Shown: positions 1 through 9,171, numbered from the stretch's first letter. The stretch: DNA of 64,000 bases from Tsuneonella rigui (GCF_003958625.1 NZ_RSEL01000005.1:1-64000), one strand, 5' to 3'. Notes: generated from the sequence alone by a model not told the origin. A program made the numbers and translations.

Positions 1-2
1 CG

Positions 3-1250
3 CCGCCCGCCGATGCCGCGCCGGTGCGCGCGAGCCGCGCGTTTGTGCAACTCGCCAAAAGCGCGATCTGCCACTCCGATCCGGAGCGGTTCTCGCTGCT
101 CTACTGCCTGTTGTGGCGGCTGCAGGCGAACCCGCGGCTGCTGGAGGATGGCGCCGATCCCGACGTGCGCCGGCTGGAGGACTTGGCCAAGGCCGTGCGC
201 CGCGACATCCACAAGATGCGCGCGTTCGTTCGCTTCCGGCTCGTCGAGGGCGAGGCGGATGGCGAGGAACACTACGTCGCGTGGTTCGAGCCCGAGCATC
301 ACATCCTGCGCGCCAACGCTGGGTTTTTCGTGCGCCGCTTCGCCAACATGAAGTGGTCGATCCTGACCCCCAAGGGCTCGCTTCACTGGGATCGCACCAC
401 GCTGGAGGAAGGTCCGCCCGCCCAGCGCTCCGATGCGCCGTCGGGCGATCCGACCGAGGACTTGTGGCGCAAATACTATGCATCGATCTTCAATCCCGCG
501 CGTTTGAAGATCGGGGCCATGCTCAAGGAGATGCCCCGCAAGTATTGGAAGAACATGCCCGAGGCGGCGCTCATTCCCGAGCTGGTCGCTGGGGCGCAGG
601 CGCGGGAGTCGCAGATGGTCGCCGCCGGCACGCTGGATATGGGCGAGCGCCCCAAGTCATTGAGCGGCATCGACAAGGCGATCCACGCCTGCCGGATGTG
701 CCCAATCGGCTTGCTCGACAACCAGGCGGTGATGGGCGAGGGCCCACAGGATGCCGCGCTGATGATTGTCGGCGAGCAGCCCGGAGACCAGGAAGACATT
801 GCCGGTCGCCCGTTCGTGGGACCCGCCGGACAATTGCTCGACCGGCACCTCGAACGCGTGGGGATCGATCGGCGCAGCGCGTACGTCACCAACGCCGTCA
901 AGCACTTCAAGTTCGTCCAGCGGGGCAAGCGGCGGCTGCACCAGTCGCCAACCTCGAAGGAAATCGACATCTGCCGTTTCTGGGTGGAAGGCGAGCGCGA
1001 ACTGGTCCAGCCCAAGCTGATCCTGGCGATGGGCGCCAGCGCGGCGCGTGGGATGCTCGGCAAGACGGTCAGCATCTCCAAGGCGCGTGGGCAGGCCCAC
1101 ATGCTGGAAGACGGCAGCGAGCTGTGGGTGACCGCGCACCCATCCTACCTCCTCCGTCTCGACGGCCCCGCCCGCGAGGAACAAGCCCGCCTGTTCGACG
1201 CCGACCTCGCCGCGGTGAAGGAGCGGCTCGAGGAACTGGCCCAAGCCTAG
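3..1250 (+). CDS. udgX: UdgX-family uracil-DNA binding protein with N-terminal DUF4130 domain (5' end outside window)
   Basis: The frame is open to the left edge, so the true start lies outside; the first ATG in the window is at 24. Numbering from there, residues 1-215 resemble the DUF4130 domain often fused to or paired with UdgX, and residues 220-405 form a family-4-like uracil-DNA glycosylase domain. Visible motifs are a CxxC (223-226, probable Fe-S ligands), the GEQPGDQED active-site loop (250-258) and GKRRLHQ (301-307). In characterised UdgX proteins the KRRIH loop His links covalently to the abasic site left after uracil removal; here the equivalent is His306 with Leu in place of Ile. 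It ends 9 bases before dnaE2 on the same strand, which suggests a joint DNA-damage role. In related genomes a radical-SAM protein often precedes it, but that cannot be seen here. Confidence 0.9.
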   Translation, partial: PPADAAPVRASRAFVQLAKSAICHSDPERFSLLYCLLWRLQANPRLLEDGADPDVRRLEDLAKAVRRDIHKMRAFVRFRLVEGEADGEEHYVAWFEPEHHILRANAGFFVRRFANMKWSILTPKGSLHWDRTTLEEGPPAQRSDAPSGDPTEDLWRKYYASIFNPARLKIGAMLKEMPRKYWKNMPEAALIPELVAGAQARESQMVAAGTLDMGERPKSLSGIDKAIHACRMCPIGLLDNQAVMGEGPQDAALMIVGEQPGDQEDIAGRPFVGPAGQLLDRHLERVGIDRRSAYVTNAVKHFKFVQRGKRRLHQSPTSKEIDICRFWVEGERELVQPKLILAMGASAARGMLGKTVSISKARGQAHMLEDGSELWVTAHPSYLLRLDGPAREEQARLFDADLAAVKERLEELAQA

Positions 1251-1259
1251 GCCCGTGAT

Positions 1260-4200
1260 GTGCCCGAAAACGATCTTCAAGTCCCTCGGCGAAGGATTGA
1301 TCTCGATCCCGACCTGATCCCGCCGCCGGCGTGGTCCCCGTTCGTCGAATTGGGATTGGTCAGCTGCTTTTCGTTCCTGCGCGGAGCGTCGGACGCGGTC
1401 GATCTCGTCATTACTGCCCGCACGCTCGGCTACGACACCATCGCGGTCGCCGACGTGAATTCAATGGCGGGAGTGGTGCGCATCCACACCGAAGCCAAGA
1501 AGCTCCGCCTGCGTCCCTTGATCGGGTGCCGGATCGAGACGGTCGAGGGGCTCGCTTTCCTCGCCTACCCGGTCGATCGCGCCGCTTATGGCCGACTGTG
1601 CCAACTCATCTCGGCCGGCCGGATGAACACGCCCGAAGGCAAATGGCAGGAAAAGGGTGCGTGCGACATCACGCTGGCGATGCTCGCTGCGCATGCGGAG
1701 GGGGTGCAACTGATCCTCGTTCCGCCGCGCGACCTCGATCAGCAACTGACCATTGCGGTGCCGAGCAACGTGATCCCCTTTCCGGGCGCCGTGCAGGATC
1801 AGGCGCACACGGCCGAGATGGCGGTGACCCGCCCATTCCCCGACCTGCTCCCCTACCTCGCAGACCGGTTGCCCACGCTGCGCCACCTCGCGGCGAGCTA
1901 TCTCTACAGCGAGGACGACATCGCCCTGATCGACCGGTTGGACGCCTTGGCCAAGGCCAACGGCCTGAAGCTGCTGGCCACTAACGATGTTCTCTATCAT
2001 CTCCCGGAACGGCGCCCGTTGCAGGATGTGATGACCGCGATCCGGCACAAGACTACCGTCGCCGACGCTGGCCTGCTGCTCAATCCCAACGCCGAGCGGC
2101 ATCTGAAGTCACCGCGCGAGATGATCGCGCTGTTCGCACGCTGGCCGCACGCGATCGAGGCAGCGCGCGAAGTCGCCAACAAGTGCCGGTTCAGCCTCGA
2201 CCAGCTGAAGTACGAGTATCCGGAAAAGAAGTATCCCGACGGCCTGACGCCGCAGGCCTACCTGCGCCGCCTCACCTGGCAGGAAGCAAAGCAGCGCTAT
2301 CCCGTCCGCCTGCCGCCGAGCGTCAAGAAAACGCTCAAGCGCGAACTGCGGCTGATCGGGCAACTGCAGCTCGCGCCCTATTTCCTCACCATCAAGGAGA
2401 TCGTCGACTTCGCGCGCGGGGAGGGCATCCTGTGCCAGGGGCGCGGTTCGGCGGCCAATTCGGCGGTCTGCTATTGCCTTGGCATCACCGCGGTCGATCC
2501 CGCCAAGCACCAGGTCCTGTTCGAACGTTTCATCACCAAGGAGCGCCGCGAGCCGCCCGACATCGACGTCGATTTCGAGCACGAGCGGCGTGAGGAGGTG
2601 ATCCAGTGGATCTACCAGACCTACGGCCGTCAGCATGCCGGCCTGTGCGCCACCGTGATCCACTACCGCCCGCGCATGGCGATCCGCGAGGTCGGCAAGG
2701 CGATGGGCCTGTCGGAAGACGTCACCTCAGCGCTCGCCCGCACGGTGTGGGGAGGACACGGCCGCGCGATCGACGAAGAGCATGTGCGGCGCGAGACCGG
2801 GCTGGACCTGTCCGATCCCCAGCTCACCCGCGTGCTCAAGCTGACCGAGCAGATGATCGATATGCCGCGTCACCTGAGCCAGCACGTCGGCGGCTTCATC
2901 CTCACCGACAAGCTGCTCACCGAGACGGTCCCGATCGGCAACGGTGCGATGCCCGATCGCACCTTCATCGAGTGGGACAAGGACGACATCGACGATCTCG
3001 GCATCTTCAAGATCGACGTGCTGGCGCTGGGCATGCTGACCTGCATCAGCAAGACGCTGAAGATGCTGCGCGACAGCCATGGGCAGGGTTACGAGCTGGC
3101 GACGATCCCCAAGGAGGAGCCGGCGGTCTACGACATGCTATGCCAGGGCGATTCGCTTGGCGTGTTCCAGGTCGAAAGCCGGGCGCAGATGAACATGCTG
3201 CCGCGCCTGCAGCCGCGGGAATTCTACGACCTGGTGGTGCAGGTGGCGATCGTCCGCCCGGGACCGATTCAGGGTGACATGGTCCACCCGTACCTCAAGG
3301 CGCGGCGCGAGTACCGGGCGGGGCGGCGTGATTTCAACCTGCCGTCCCCCGCGCCAGAACACGGCCCACCGGACGAGCTATCATCGATCCTCAGGCGCAC
3401 CTTCGGGGTGCCGATCTTCCAGGAACAGGCGATGAAGATCGCGCTCGACGCGGCCAAGTTCTCGCCCGCCGAGGCCGATCGGTTGCGCAAGGCGATGGCG
3501 ACCTTCCGCAGCCGCGGGATGGTGCACGAGCATCAGGACATGATGGTCGGCAACATGATCGCGCGCGGCTACGATGCCGAGTTCGCGCATCGCTGTTTCA
3601 ACCAGATCAAGGGCTTCGGCGAATATGGCTTTCCCGAGAGCCACGCGGCCAGCTTCGCGCACCTCGTTTACGTTTCAAGCTGGCTCAAATGCCATTACCC
3701 AGTCGCCTTCGCCGCAGGGCTACTCAACTCGCAACCGATGGGATTCTATGCCCCGGCGCAGATCGTGCGCGATGCGGAGGAGCATGGCGTCGTGGTGCTG
3801 CCGATCGACGTCAATCACTCGGATTGGGACTGCACGCTTGAGCAGGTGGAACACGATCACCCCACTCGGCGCGGTGACGACGAATGGCGTTCGGACACAG
3901 GCTGGGCGCTGCGCCTCGGCTTGCGGCAAGTCGATGGGTTTCCCAAGGCCGTCGCGGAGCATCTCGTGCAAGTCCGCCGGAAAGAGGGACCGTTTGCCGA
4001 TGTGCTCAGCTTGCGCGATCGGGCGAAGCTGCAGCCTTCGCATATCGAGCTTCTCGCCGCCGCAGATTGCTTCTCGTCGCTGTCGCTGAAGCGCCGGCAA
4101 GCGCTGTGGCAGGCGCGCACGCTGGTGGGTGGCGAAGACCTGCCGCTGTTCACCGCCGCGCGCGAGCGGGAAGAGGGGGCGGAGCGGGAGACTACTCGGT

Positions 4201-4865
4201 TGCCGGCGATGGCGCTCGCCGAGGAAGTGGTCGCCGATTATCAGACCCACCGTCTCAGCCTGAAGGCGCATCCGTTGAGCTTCCTGCGACCCTCGCTCGC
4301 CGCGCGCGGATTTGTCCGGGCGGACGAGCTGCGGCAGCGCAAGTTCCGCTCGCAGGTGCAGGTCGCGGGGGTCGTGCTGATCCGCCAGCGGCCGGGCAGC
4401 GCCAAGGGTGTGTGCTTCATCACGCTCGAGGACGAGAGCGGGGTGATCAACCTCGTCATCTGGCCCGACACGATGGAGAAGTACCGCAAGGTCATCATGG
4501 GCGCGCGGCTGATGGAGGTGCGCGGGCGGGTCGAATACGACGAAGAGGTTATCCACGTGATCGTCCATCACCTGGCCGACGCGACCAGCGAGCTTCACCG
4601 CCTGTCGGACGACCTGATGCCGATCACCATCGCTCGTGCGGACCACTGCAACAATCCGCTGCCCAGCCGCTGGGGGCCGCACGGGGTGCTGCTCAAGGAC
4701 AATGACGAAGAGACCAAGCCCGCCGGCGAGCCTCAGCCATGGCAACCGCCGGGGCCGGGCAATCGCGACTGCGGCTTCCACGGTCCGGTCTCGGGCGGCC
4801 ATCCGCGCGATGTGCGAATTGTGCCCAGGTTGTTGCCGCTGCCGCCCAGCCGGGACTTCCATTGA
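1260..4865 (+). CDS. dnaE2: error-prone DNA polymerase III alpha subunit DnaE2
   Basis: This is a C-family DNA polymerase of 1201 residues, slightly longer than the usual 1050-1150. It begins at a GTG (1260) just after udgX. An N-terminal PHP domain (about residues 20-240) is followed by the polymerase core with the catalytic PDIDVDF motif near residue 432. The block GVFQVESRAQMNMLPRLQP and its surroundings are typical of DnaE2 rather than replicative DnaE1. An OB-fold lies near residues 1030-1110. DnaE2 carries out translesion synthesis, usually with ImuA/ImuB under LexA control; neither imu gene is in this window. The last 50 residues are Pro/Gly-rich and look dispensable. Sequence upstream of udgX, where an SOS box could lie, is not visible. 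Confidence 0.95.
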   Translation: MPENDLQVPRRRIDLDPDLIPPPAWSPFVELGLVSCFSFLRGASDAVDLVITARTLGYDTIAVADVNSMAGVVRIHTEAKKLRLRPLIGCRIETVEGLAFLAYPVDRAAYGRLCQLISAGRMNTPEGKWQEKGACDITLAMLAAHAEGVQLILVPPRDLDQQLTIAVPSNVIPFPGAVQDQAHTAEMAVTRPFPDLLPYLADRLPTLRHLAASYLYSEDDIALIDRLDALAKANGLKLLATNDVLYHLPERRPLQDVMTAIRHKTTVADAGLLLNPNAERHLKSPREMIALFARWPHAIEAAREVANKCRFSLDQLKYEYPEKKYPDGLTPQAYLRRLTWQEAKQRYPVRLPPSVKKTLKRELRLIGQLQLAPYFLTIKEIVDFARGEGILCQGRGSAANSAVCYCLGITAVDPAKHQVLFERFITKERREPPDIDVDFEHERREEVIQWIYQTYGRQHAGLCATVIHYRPRMAIREVGKAMGLSEDVTSALARTVWGGHGRAIDEEHVRRETGLDLSDPQLTRVLKLTEQMIDMPRHLSQHVGGFILTDKLLTETVPIGNGAMPDRTFIEWDKDDIDDLGIFKIDVLALGMLTCISKTLKMLRDSHGQGYELATIPKEEPAVYDMLCQGDSLGVFQVESRAQMNMLPRLQPREFYDLVVQVAIVRPGPIQGDMVHPYLKARREYRAGRRDFNLPSPAPEHGPPDELSSILRRTFGVPIFQEQAMKIALDAAKFSPAEADRLRKAMATFRSRGMVHEHQDMMVGNMIARGYDAEFAHRCFNQIKGFGEYGFPESHAASFAHLVYVSSWLKCHYPVAFAAGLLNSQPMGFYAPAQIVRDAEEHGVVVLPIDVNHSDWDCTLEQVEHDHPTRRGDDEWRSDTGWALRLGLRQVDGFPKAVAEHLVQVRRKEGPFADVLSLRDRAKLQPSHIELLAAADCFSSLSLKRRQALWQARTLVGGEDLPLFTAAREREEGAERETTRLPAMALAEEVVADYQTHRLSLKAHPLSFLRPSLAARGFVRADELRQRKFRSQVQVAGVVLIRQRPGSAKGVCFITLEDESGVINLVIWPDTMEKYRKVIMGARLMEVRGRVEYDEEVIHVIVHHLADATSELHRLSDDLMPITIARADHCNNPLPSRWGPHGVLLKDNDEETKPAGEPQPWQPPGPGNRDCGFHGPVSGGHPRDVRIVPRLLPLPPSRDFH

Positions 4866-4933
4866 TGTCCCGATCCGGTGCGCCCCGCCGATTGCCGCGT
4901 GCCCCACCGACCATGCAGGAGTAGACTTCCCCG

Positions 4934-5347
4934 ATGCGCACTCTGCTCACTGCCGCCATGCTCGTCTTCGCCGCCAGCGCGGCGGCTGCGTACGATCCGA
5001 TTGTCCTCAAGCGCGGGTGGTACCGGGTCGATTCATTCGACAACGGCGAGTGCGCGGGCGAGGTTGGCACGAATGGCCAGTTCTACGTGATCTCGGTCAG
5101 CGGCCTCGCTCACAGTGAGCCGGCGTTCCTCACGATCACCAACGGCGACATGCGCCCGATCGGACGCGCCGTGCAGGCCGATGGCGCGGGGCGCTGGCAG
5201 GAGTATTACATCCCGTTCCGGTACAATCGCGGGGAGGGCGATCTCGTCACCGTAACCGTCACAGGCGAGCGTTGCACTGTGCCGCTCGACTTCAAATGGC
5301 GCCGCGCCAAGGGGTGGGACGAGCCCGCGCCGCTGCGCCCGCGCTGA
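4934..5347 (+). CDS. small secreted protein of unknown function
   Basis: The product has 137 residues. It begins with a clear signal peptide (MRTLLTAAMLVFAASAAAA, cleavage probably after residue 19 or 20). The mature part is about 117 residues with two Cys (in NGECAG and GERCTV) that could form a disulfide. I do not recognise the family. The alternating hydrophobic pattern suggests a small beta-rich periplasmic domain. It starts 68 bases after dnaE2 and is followed 39 bases later by a LysE exporter. Confidence 0.7.
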   Translation: MRTLLTAAMLVFAASAAAAYDPIVLKRGWYRVDSFDNGECAGEVGTNGQFYVISVSGLAHSEPAFLTITNGDMRPIGRAVQADGAGRWQEYYIPFRYNRGEGDLVTVTVTGERCTVPLDFKWRRAKGWDEPAPLRPR

Positions 5348-5386
5348 CCGTTTCGCGAATCCCCCGGCGCGGCTAGCGCGTCCCGG

Positions 5387-6013
5387 ATGCTCGATCCCGA
5401 ACGCCTCGCCGCCTTCGCGCTGATGACCGCCGCCACGAGCATCGTCCCTGGGGTGTCGATGCTGTTCGTCGTCGGCCGCACGATCCGACACGGCGTAAAG
5501 AGCGGCGCCGCGGCGCTGGCGGGGATGCAGGTCGGCTACATAGGCTGGTGGCTGCTCGCGGGCCTTGGCCTCGGGACGCTCGCGCTCGCGTTTCCGCTCG
5601 GCTTCCGCGTGCTGACCGTGATCGGCGCGCTCTATCTTGCATGGCTGGGCATGCTGTCGATTCGCGACGCGGGGCAGCATGCCAAGCTCGATGCGTCGTC
5701 GGCTGGGCGGTCGGGCAACGCCTTTCGCGACGGCGTGCTGGTGGCGCTCTCCAACCCCAAGTCGCTGATCTATATCGTCGCCCTGCTCCCGCCGTTCGTG
5801 GACCCCCGGCAGCCAGTCGGACCACAACTCGTTGTCCTCGCGGTGGTGGCGATGGTGATCGATGTCGTGGTCGGCGCGGTTTACATTGCCGCGGGCTCGC
5901 GGTTGGCTGCCGCCATGGCGCGTCCGACGACACGCAAGCGGTTCGACCTCGCAGTGGGCATTCTCTTCATCGCCATCGCGGCCGGAATCCTGATCGATAT
6001 CGCATCGCGGTGA
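5387..6013 (+). CDS. LysE/RhtB family amino-acid exporter
   Basis: This 208-residue inner-membrane protein has about six hydrophobic segments. It has the LysE-family N-terminal layout with the conserved PG (SIVPGVSMLFVVGRT), GxxxG-type packing residues, and the central segment FRDGVLVALSNPKSLIYIVALLPPFV, in which NPK is diagnostic of the family. Members export amino acids such as lysine, arginine, homoserine or threonine; the substrate cannot be told from sequence. The size is usual for the family. Confidence 0.88.
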   Translation: MLDPERLAAFALMTAATSIVPGVSMLFVVGRTIRHGVKSGAAALAGMQVGYIGWWLLAGLGLGTLALAFPLGFRVLTVIGALYLAWLGMLSIRDAGQHAKLDASSAGRSGNAFRDGVLVALSNPKSLIYIVALLPPFVDPRQPVGPQLVVLAVVAMVIDVVVGAVYIAAGSRLAAAMARPTTRKRFDLAVGILFIAIAAGILIDIASR

Positions 6014-6044
6014 GCCGATCGCGCGACCGGATCGTTATGTGAAG

Positions 6045-6749
6045 ATGCGAGCGTCTCTCTTCGATCACCTCGCAATGTTCGCGCTGATCCTGCTCGCGCT
6101 CGGCCTGACCGCCAAAGGCTGGCTCGACGCTCATCCAGAGCACAACCCGTGGGCGCCGCTCGACCTGCGCGATCCCCCGGGCTGGGCCACCGAACGGAAG
6201 CTTGCAGCGCTTCGCGACGATCCAGCAGGATGCCGAGCCGTTCTCGCGCGCAGCGGAGTGCAGTTCACGACGCTTGAGCCGGCGGGCGAGGGCACGTGCC
6301 TGCGGCCGGACCGGACGATCCTGCCTGAATATCCGCTCAGCCCCAAGGCACCGCTGACCACCTGCGCGCTCGCTGCCGGGCTGGAGCTCTGGCTGCGCGA
6401 CGGCGTGCGCCCGGCGGCGACGGAGTTGCTCGGAACCAAGGTGGTGCGGATCGAGCACTTCGGCGCCTTCTCGTGCCGCCGCCTCTACGGCCGCGCCGGA
6501 GGTCGCTGGAGCGAACATTCGACAGGAAATGCGATCGACATCGCCGCGTTCGTGCTCGCGGATGGCCGCCGCATATCGGTCCTTCAGGATTGGAAAGGCG
6601 CCGGGCCGGAAGCCGCGTTCCTGCACCGTGTGCGCGACAACGGCTGCAAAGTGTTCGGCACCGTGCTGAGCCCCGACTACAATACCGCCCACCGCGACCA
6701 CCTGCACCTCGATCAGCAAGCGCGCGGGTTTGGCAGCGTCTGCCGATAA
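6045..6749 (+). CDS. extensin-family protein (extensin-like C-terminal domain)
   Basis: I use ATG 6045; GTG 6039 in the same frame is an alternative. The product is about 234 residues. One N-terminal hydrophobic segment (LAMFALILLALGL) acts as signal anchor. The C-terminal extensin-like domain (about residues 65-234) has the family features SCRRLYG, HSTGNAIDIA and the final HRDHLHLD with paired His/Asp, which resemble the metal sites of peptidoglycan LAS peptidases, plus conserved Cys near both ends. A role in cell-wall hydrolysis or binding is inferred from this resemblance only. Confidence 0.82.
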   Translation: MRASLFDHLAMFALILLALGLTAKGWLDAHPEHNPWAPLDLRDPPGWATERKLAALRDDPAGCRAVLARSGVQFTTLEPAGEGTCLRPDRTILPEYPLSPKAPLTTCALAAGLELWLRDGVRPAATELLGTKVVRIEHFGAFSCRRLYGRAGGRWSEHSTGNAIDIAAFVLADGRRISVLQDWKGAGPEAAFLHRVRDNGCKVFGTVLSPDYNTAHRDHLHLDQQARGFGSVCR

Positions 6750-6834
6750 CGGCTTGCCCACAGCGCCAGCTTGCGCGGCGGACGCGGATGGGGCAGTGGC
6801 CCTCGCCGATACGCACCGCCGATCATACGGAGTA

Positions 6835-7488
6835 ATGCTGGTGTTCGACTGGTTCCGCCGCCTGGTGCCGAAATCCGCGGATTTCTTCATTTTGTTCGAA
6901 CGGCATTCCGCCTCGACCGTGGCCGCCGCCGAAGCGCTGTCGAAGCTGGTACGCGGCGAGGGTGAGCATGCCGCGCTGGTCGCCGCCATTCGCGACCATG
7001 AACATGACGCCGACGACGTCACTCGTGAGGTGCTTACGCAGGTCAGGCAGACCTTCCTGACGCCCTTCGACCGGGGTGCGATCATCGGTCTGATCGCCGC
7101 GATGGATGACGTGACGGATGAAATCCAGTCATGCGCCTCGGCTATCGAAACCTACGATTTCAAAGACTTCGCCCCCGATATGCAGGAAATGGCTGCGCAT
7201 ATCTGCCGCGCCCTGCACAAGATCGACGAGGCGCTGCCGCTACTGCGCGATGTGCCGCGCAACGGCTCGAAACTGCACGACCTCACGGGCGAGATCGTCC
7301 GCGCCGAAGGAGAGGTGGATATCGTCCACGAACGCGGGCTCAAGGCCAACTTCGCCGCCGCGAATGCCAACGGCAATACGGTGCAGTTCATCGTCAACCG
7401 CGAAATCTTCAAGCACCTCGAAAAGGTCGCCGACGCGTTCGAGGATGTCGCCAACCAGATCGACGGCATCGTGATCGATTACGCCTGA
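6835..7488 (+). CDS. DUF47/PhoU-like phosphate transport accessory protein
   Basis: The open frame extends further upstream, but the ATG at 6835, preceded by GGAG, gives the usual N-terminus MLVFDWFRRLVPKSADFF. The product is 217 residues, all helical, with the DUF47 signature ILFERHS and acidic repeats near EHEHDADDVT and DDVTDEIQS. DUF47 proteins are PhoU relatives that pair with low-affinity Pit transporters. Here the pit gene starts 13 bases downstream, so the two form an operon. Confidence 0.9.
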   Translation: MLVFDWFRRLVPKSADFFILFERHSASTVAAAEALSKLVRGEGEHAALVAAIRDHEHDADDVTREVLTQVRQTFLTPFDRGAIIGLIAAMDDVTDEIQSCASAIETYDFKDFAPDMQEMAAHICRALHKIDEALPLLRDVPRNGSKLHDLTGEIVRAEGEVDIVHERGLKANFAAANANGNTVQFIVNREIFKHLEKVADAFEDVANQIDGIVIDYA

Positions 7489-7501
7489 GGGGCGACAGGA
7501 C

Positions 7502-8500
7502 ATGCACGACCTCGCGCTCCCGCTGCTCGTCGCGCTGATCGCGCTGGCGTTGATGTTCGATTTCCTCAACGGGCTGCACGATGCGGCCAACTCGATCGCC
7601 ACCGTGGTGTCGACGCAGCTCCTATCGCCGGTGATGGCGGTGCTGTTCGCCGCGGTCGGCAACTTCCTCGCTTACTGGATCGTCGGGCTGCATGTGGCAG
7701 AGACGGTCGGCAAGGGGATCATCAACAAGGATGTTGTGACCCCCGCGGTGGTCTTTGGGGCATTGGTCGGGGCGATGTTCTGGAACATTGTCACCTGGAT
7801 CAAGGGCATCCCGTCATCGTCCAGCCACGCGCTGATCGGCGGCCTGCTAGGCGCCGGCATCGCCGCCAGCGGGCTAGGAGCGGTGGAGAGTTCGGGCACG
7901 CTCAAGACGCTGTTCGCGATCTTCCTGTCGCCGATGCTCGGCTTCGTTATCGCGATGGCGCTGATGCTGCTGACCAGCGTGATCTTCCAGGCCTCAACCC
8001 CGCGCAAGGCGAACAACACCTTCAAGGTGCTGCATCTGTTCTCCTCGGCGGCCTATTCGATCAGCCACGGCGGCAACGACGCGCAGAAGACGATGGGGAT
8101 CATCGCGGTGCTGCTCTATTCGACCGGGCATCTACGCGGCGAGTTCCATGTGCCCGAGTGGGTCGTGCTGAGCTGCTATGCGGCGATTTCCCTCGGCACG
8201 TTGTCGGGTGGCTGGCGCATCATTCGCACGATGGGCACCGGTCTCACCAAGCTCAATCATCACTCGGGGTTTTGTGCCTCGACCGCAGGCTCGATCGTGG
8301 TGTTTGGCGCCAGTGCGCTCGGCATCCCGGTTTCGACCACGCACGCGATCACTGGGAGCGTCGTTGGCACCGGCGCCGCCCGCCGCACCAGCGCGGTCCG
8401 CTGGACGGTGGCCGCGCGGGTCGTCACCGCGTGGTTCATCACCATCCCCGCCAGCGCCGTGGTCGGTGCCGCGTTCTACCTGATCACCCGATTGTTCTGA
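7502..8500 (+). CDS. pit: Pit-family inorganic phosphate transporter
   Basis: This 332-residue integral membrane protein has two homologous halves, as in the PiT family. The first half carries FDFLNGLHDAANSIATVVST and the second SISHGGNDAQKTMG; these GxxD/NDA motifs form the ion and phosphate site. Further Pit motifs are SSSHALIGGL and PVSTTHAITGSVVG. It imports metal-phosphate with protons or sodium. It is co-transcribed with the DUF47 gene just upstream. The two tRNA-Glu genes follow on the opposite strand, only 34 bases from its stop. Confidence 0.93.
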   Translation: MHDLALPLLVALIALALMFDFLNGLHDAANSIATVVSTQLLSPVMAVLFAAVGNFLAYWIVGLHVAETVGKGIINKDVVTPAVVFGALVGAMFWNIVTWIKGIPSSSSHALIGGLLGAGIAASGLGAVESSGTLKTLFAIFLSPMLGFVIAMALMLLTSVIFQASTPRKANNTFKVLHLFSSAAYSISHGGNDAQKTMGIIAVLLYSTGHLRGEFHVPEWVVLSCYAAISLGTLSGGWRIIRTMGTGLTKLNHHSGFCASTAGSIVVFGASALGIPVSTTHAITGSVVGTGAARRTSAVRWTVAARVVTAWFITIPASAVVGAAFYLITRLF

Positions 8501-8534
8501 GAGTTCGCAGCTCGGCCATGGGCCGGCGCGAAGT

Positions 8535-8609
8535 TGGTGACCCCTACGGGAATCGAACCCGTGTTTCAGCCGTGAGAGGGCCGCGTCCTGACCGCTAGAC
8601 GAAGGGGCC
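8535..8609 (-). tRNA. tRNA-Glu (CUC anticodon)
   Basis: Read on the minus strand, the 75-base sequence folds as a tRNA: acceptor stem GGCCCCT with AGGGGTC, T-arm with GTTCGATTC, and encoded 3' CCA. The anticodon loop CUCUCAC gives anticodon CUC (Glu, GAG codons). It is the second of a tandem pair, 26 bases downstream of the UUC copy, and is nearly identical to it apart from a few bases in the D arm and anticodon. Confidence 0.95.
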
Positions 8610-8635
8610 ATCCTTGCCAGATGGCGCGCAGAAGT

Positions 8636-8710
8636 TGGTGACCCCTACGGGAATCGAACCCGTGTTTCAGCCGTGAAAGGGCCGCGTCCTAACCGCTAGA
8701 CGAAGGGGCC
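8636..8710 (-). tRNA. tRNA-Glu (UUC anticodon)
   Basis: This minus-strand tRNA of 75 bases has an encoded CCA end. Anticodon loop CUUUCAC gives UUC (Glu, GAA and wobble GAG). It is first in the transcription unit, 21 bases after the -10 of a good promoter. The near identity to the downstream CUC gene points to a local duplication followed by an anticodon change. Confidence 0.96.
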
Positions 8711-8731
8711 ACGCCCGAAAGCGTGGCGGGC

Positions 8732-8760
8732 GCCTTAGGGGGGCAAAATTGCCCGGTCAA
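8732..8760 (-). promoter_or_regulatory. promoter of the tandem tRNA-Glu genes
   Basis: On the minus strand there is a TTGACC -35 box (8755-8760), a 17-base spacer and a TAAGGC -10 box (8732-8737). A G+C-rich discriminator GCCCGCC follows, as is common for stringently controlled stable-RNA promoters. The spacer contains the perfect palindrome GGGCAATTTTGCCC, which could be a protein-binding site or chance. Confidence 0.65.
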
Positions 8761-8774
8761 CCCCGTCCCGCCCG

Positions 8775-9158
8775 CTATCCGTTCGCCGAGTGACAGACCG
8801 CCTGCAGCTTGTTACCGTCGGGGTCGCGTACGTAGGCGCCGTAGTAGTTCGGATGGTAGTGCGCGCGCAGTCCGGGTGCTCCTTCGTCGCTGCCGCCATG
8901 CGCGAGTGCGGCGGCGTGGAAGGCATCGACGGTTGCGCGATCGGGAAGGAGGTAGGCGATATGCACGCCGTTGCCGGCTCGCGCTTCATGGCCGTCGAAC
9001 GGGGGGCCGATGAAGGTCTTGGGGCCTGTCGGCAGACCGAATGCGATCTCGCCGTCGCGCTCGAACATCACCGGGTGGCCAAGCACGTCCATCACCGCGA
9101 TCCAGAACGGCCGTGCGCGCTGCCAGTCGTTGGTGCCCAGGGTAACGTGGCTGAACAT
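8775..9158 (-). CDS. VOC-family (glyoxalase/dioxygenase superfamily) protein
   Basis: I choose the ATG at 9158 (MFSHVTLGTNDWQRARPFW), the usual N-terminus of this group; an upstream extension is unlikely. The product is 127 residues. It shows the paired beta-alpha-beta-beta-beta modules of the vicinal oxygen chelate fold. Candidate metal ligands are His4 and the C-terminal region YVRDPDGNKLQAV. Small single-domain VOC proteins vary widely in reaction, so no substrate is assigned. It begins 13 bases after the recJ stop and is probably co-transcribed with it. Confidence 0.85.
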   Translation of the reverse strand: MFSHVTLGTNDWQRARPFWIAVMDVLGHPVMFERDGEIAFGLPTGPKTFIGPPFDGHEARAGNGVHIAYLLPDRATVDAFHAAALAHGGSDEGAPGLRAHYHPNYYGAYVRDPDGNKLQAVCHSANG

Positions 9159-9171
9159 GCGTGAAGCCCTC

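Noticed and set aside
3720-4907. A 395-codon minus-strand frame over the dnaE2 end
   Set aside because: Mirror frame of dnaE2; dnaE2 has conserved motifs through this region.
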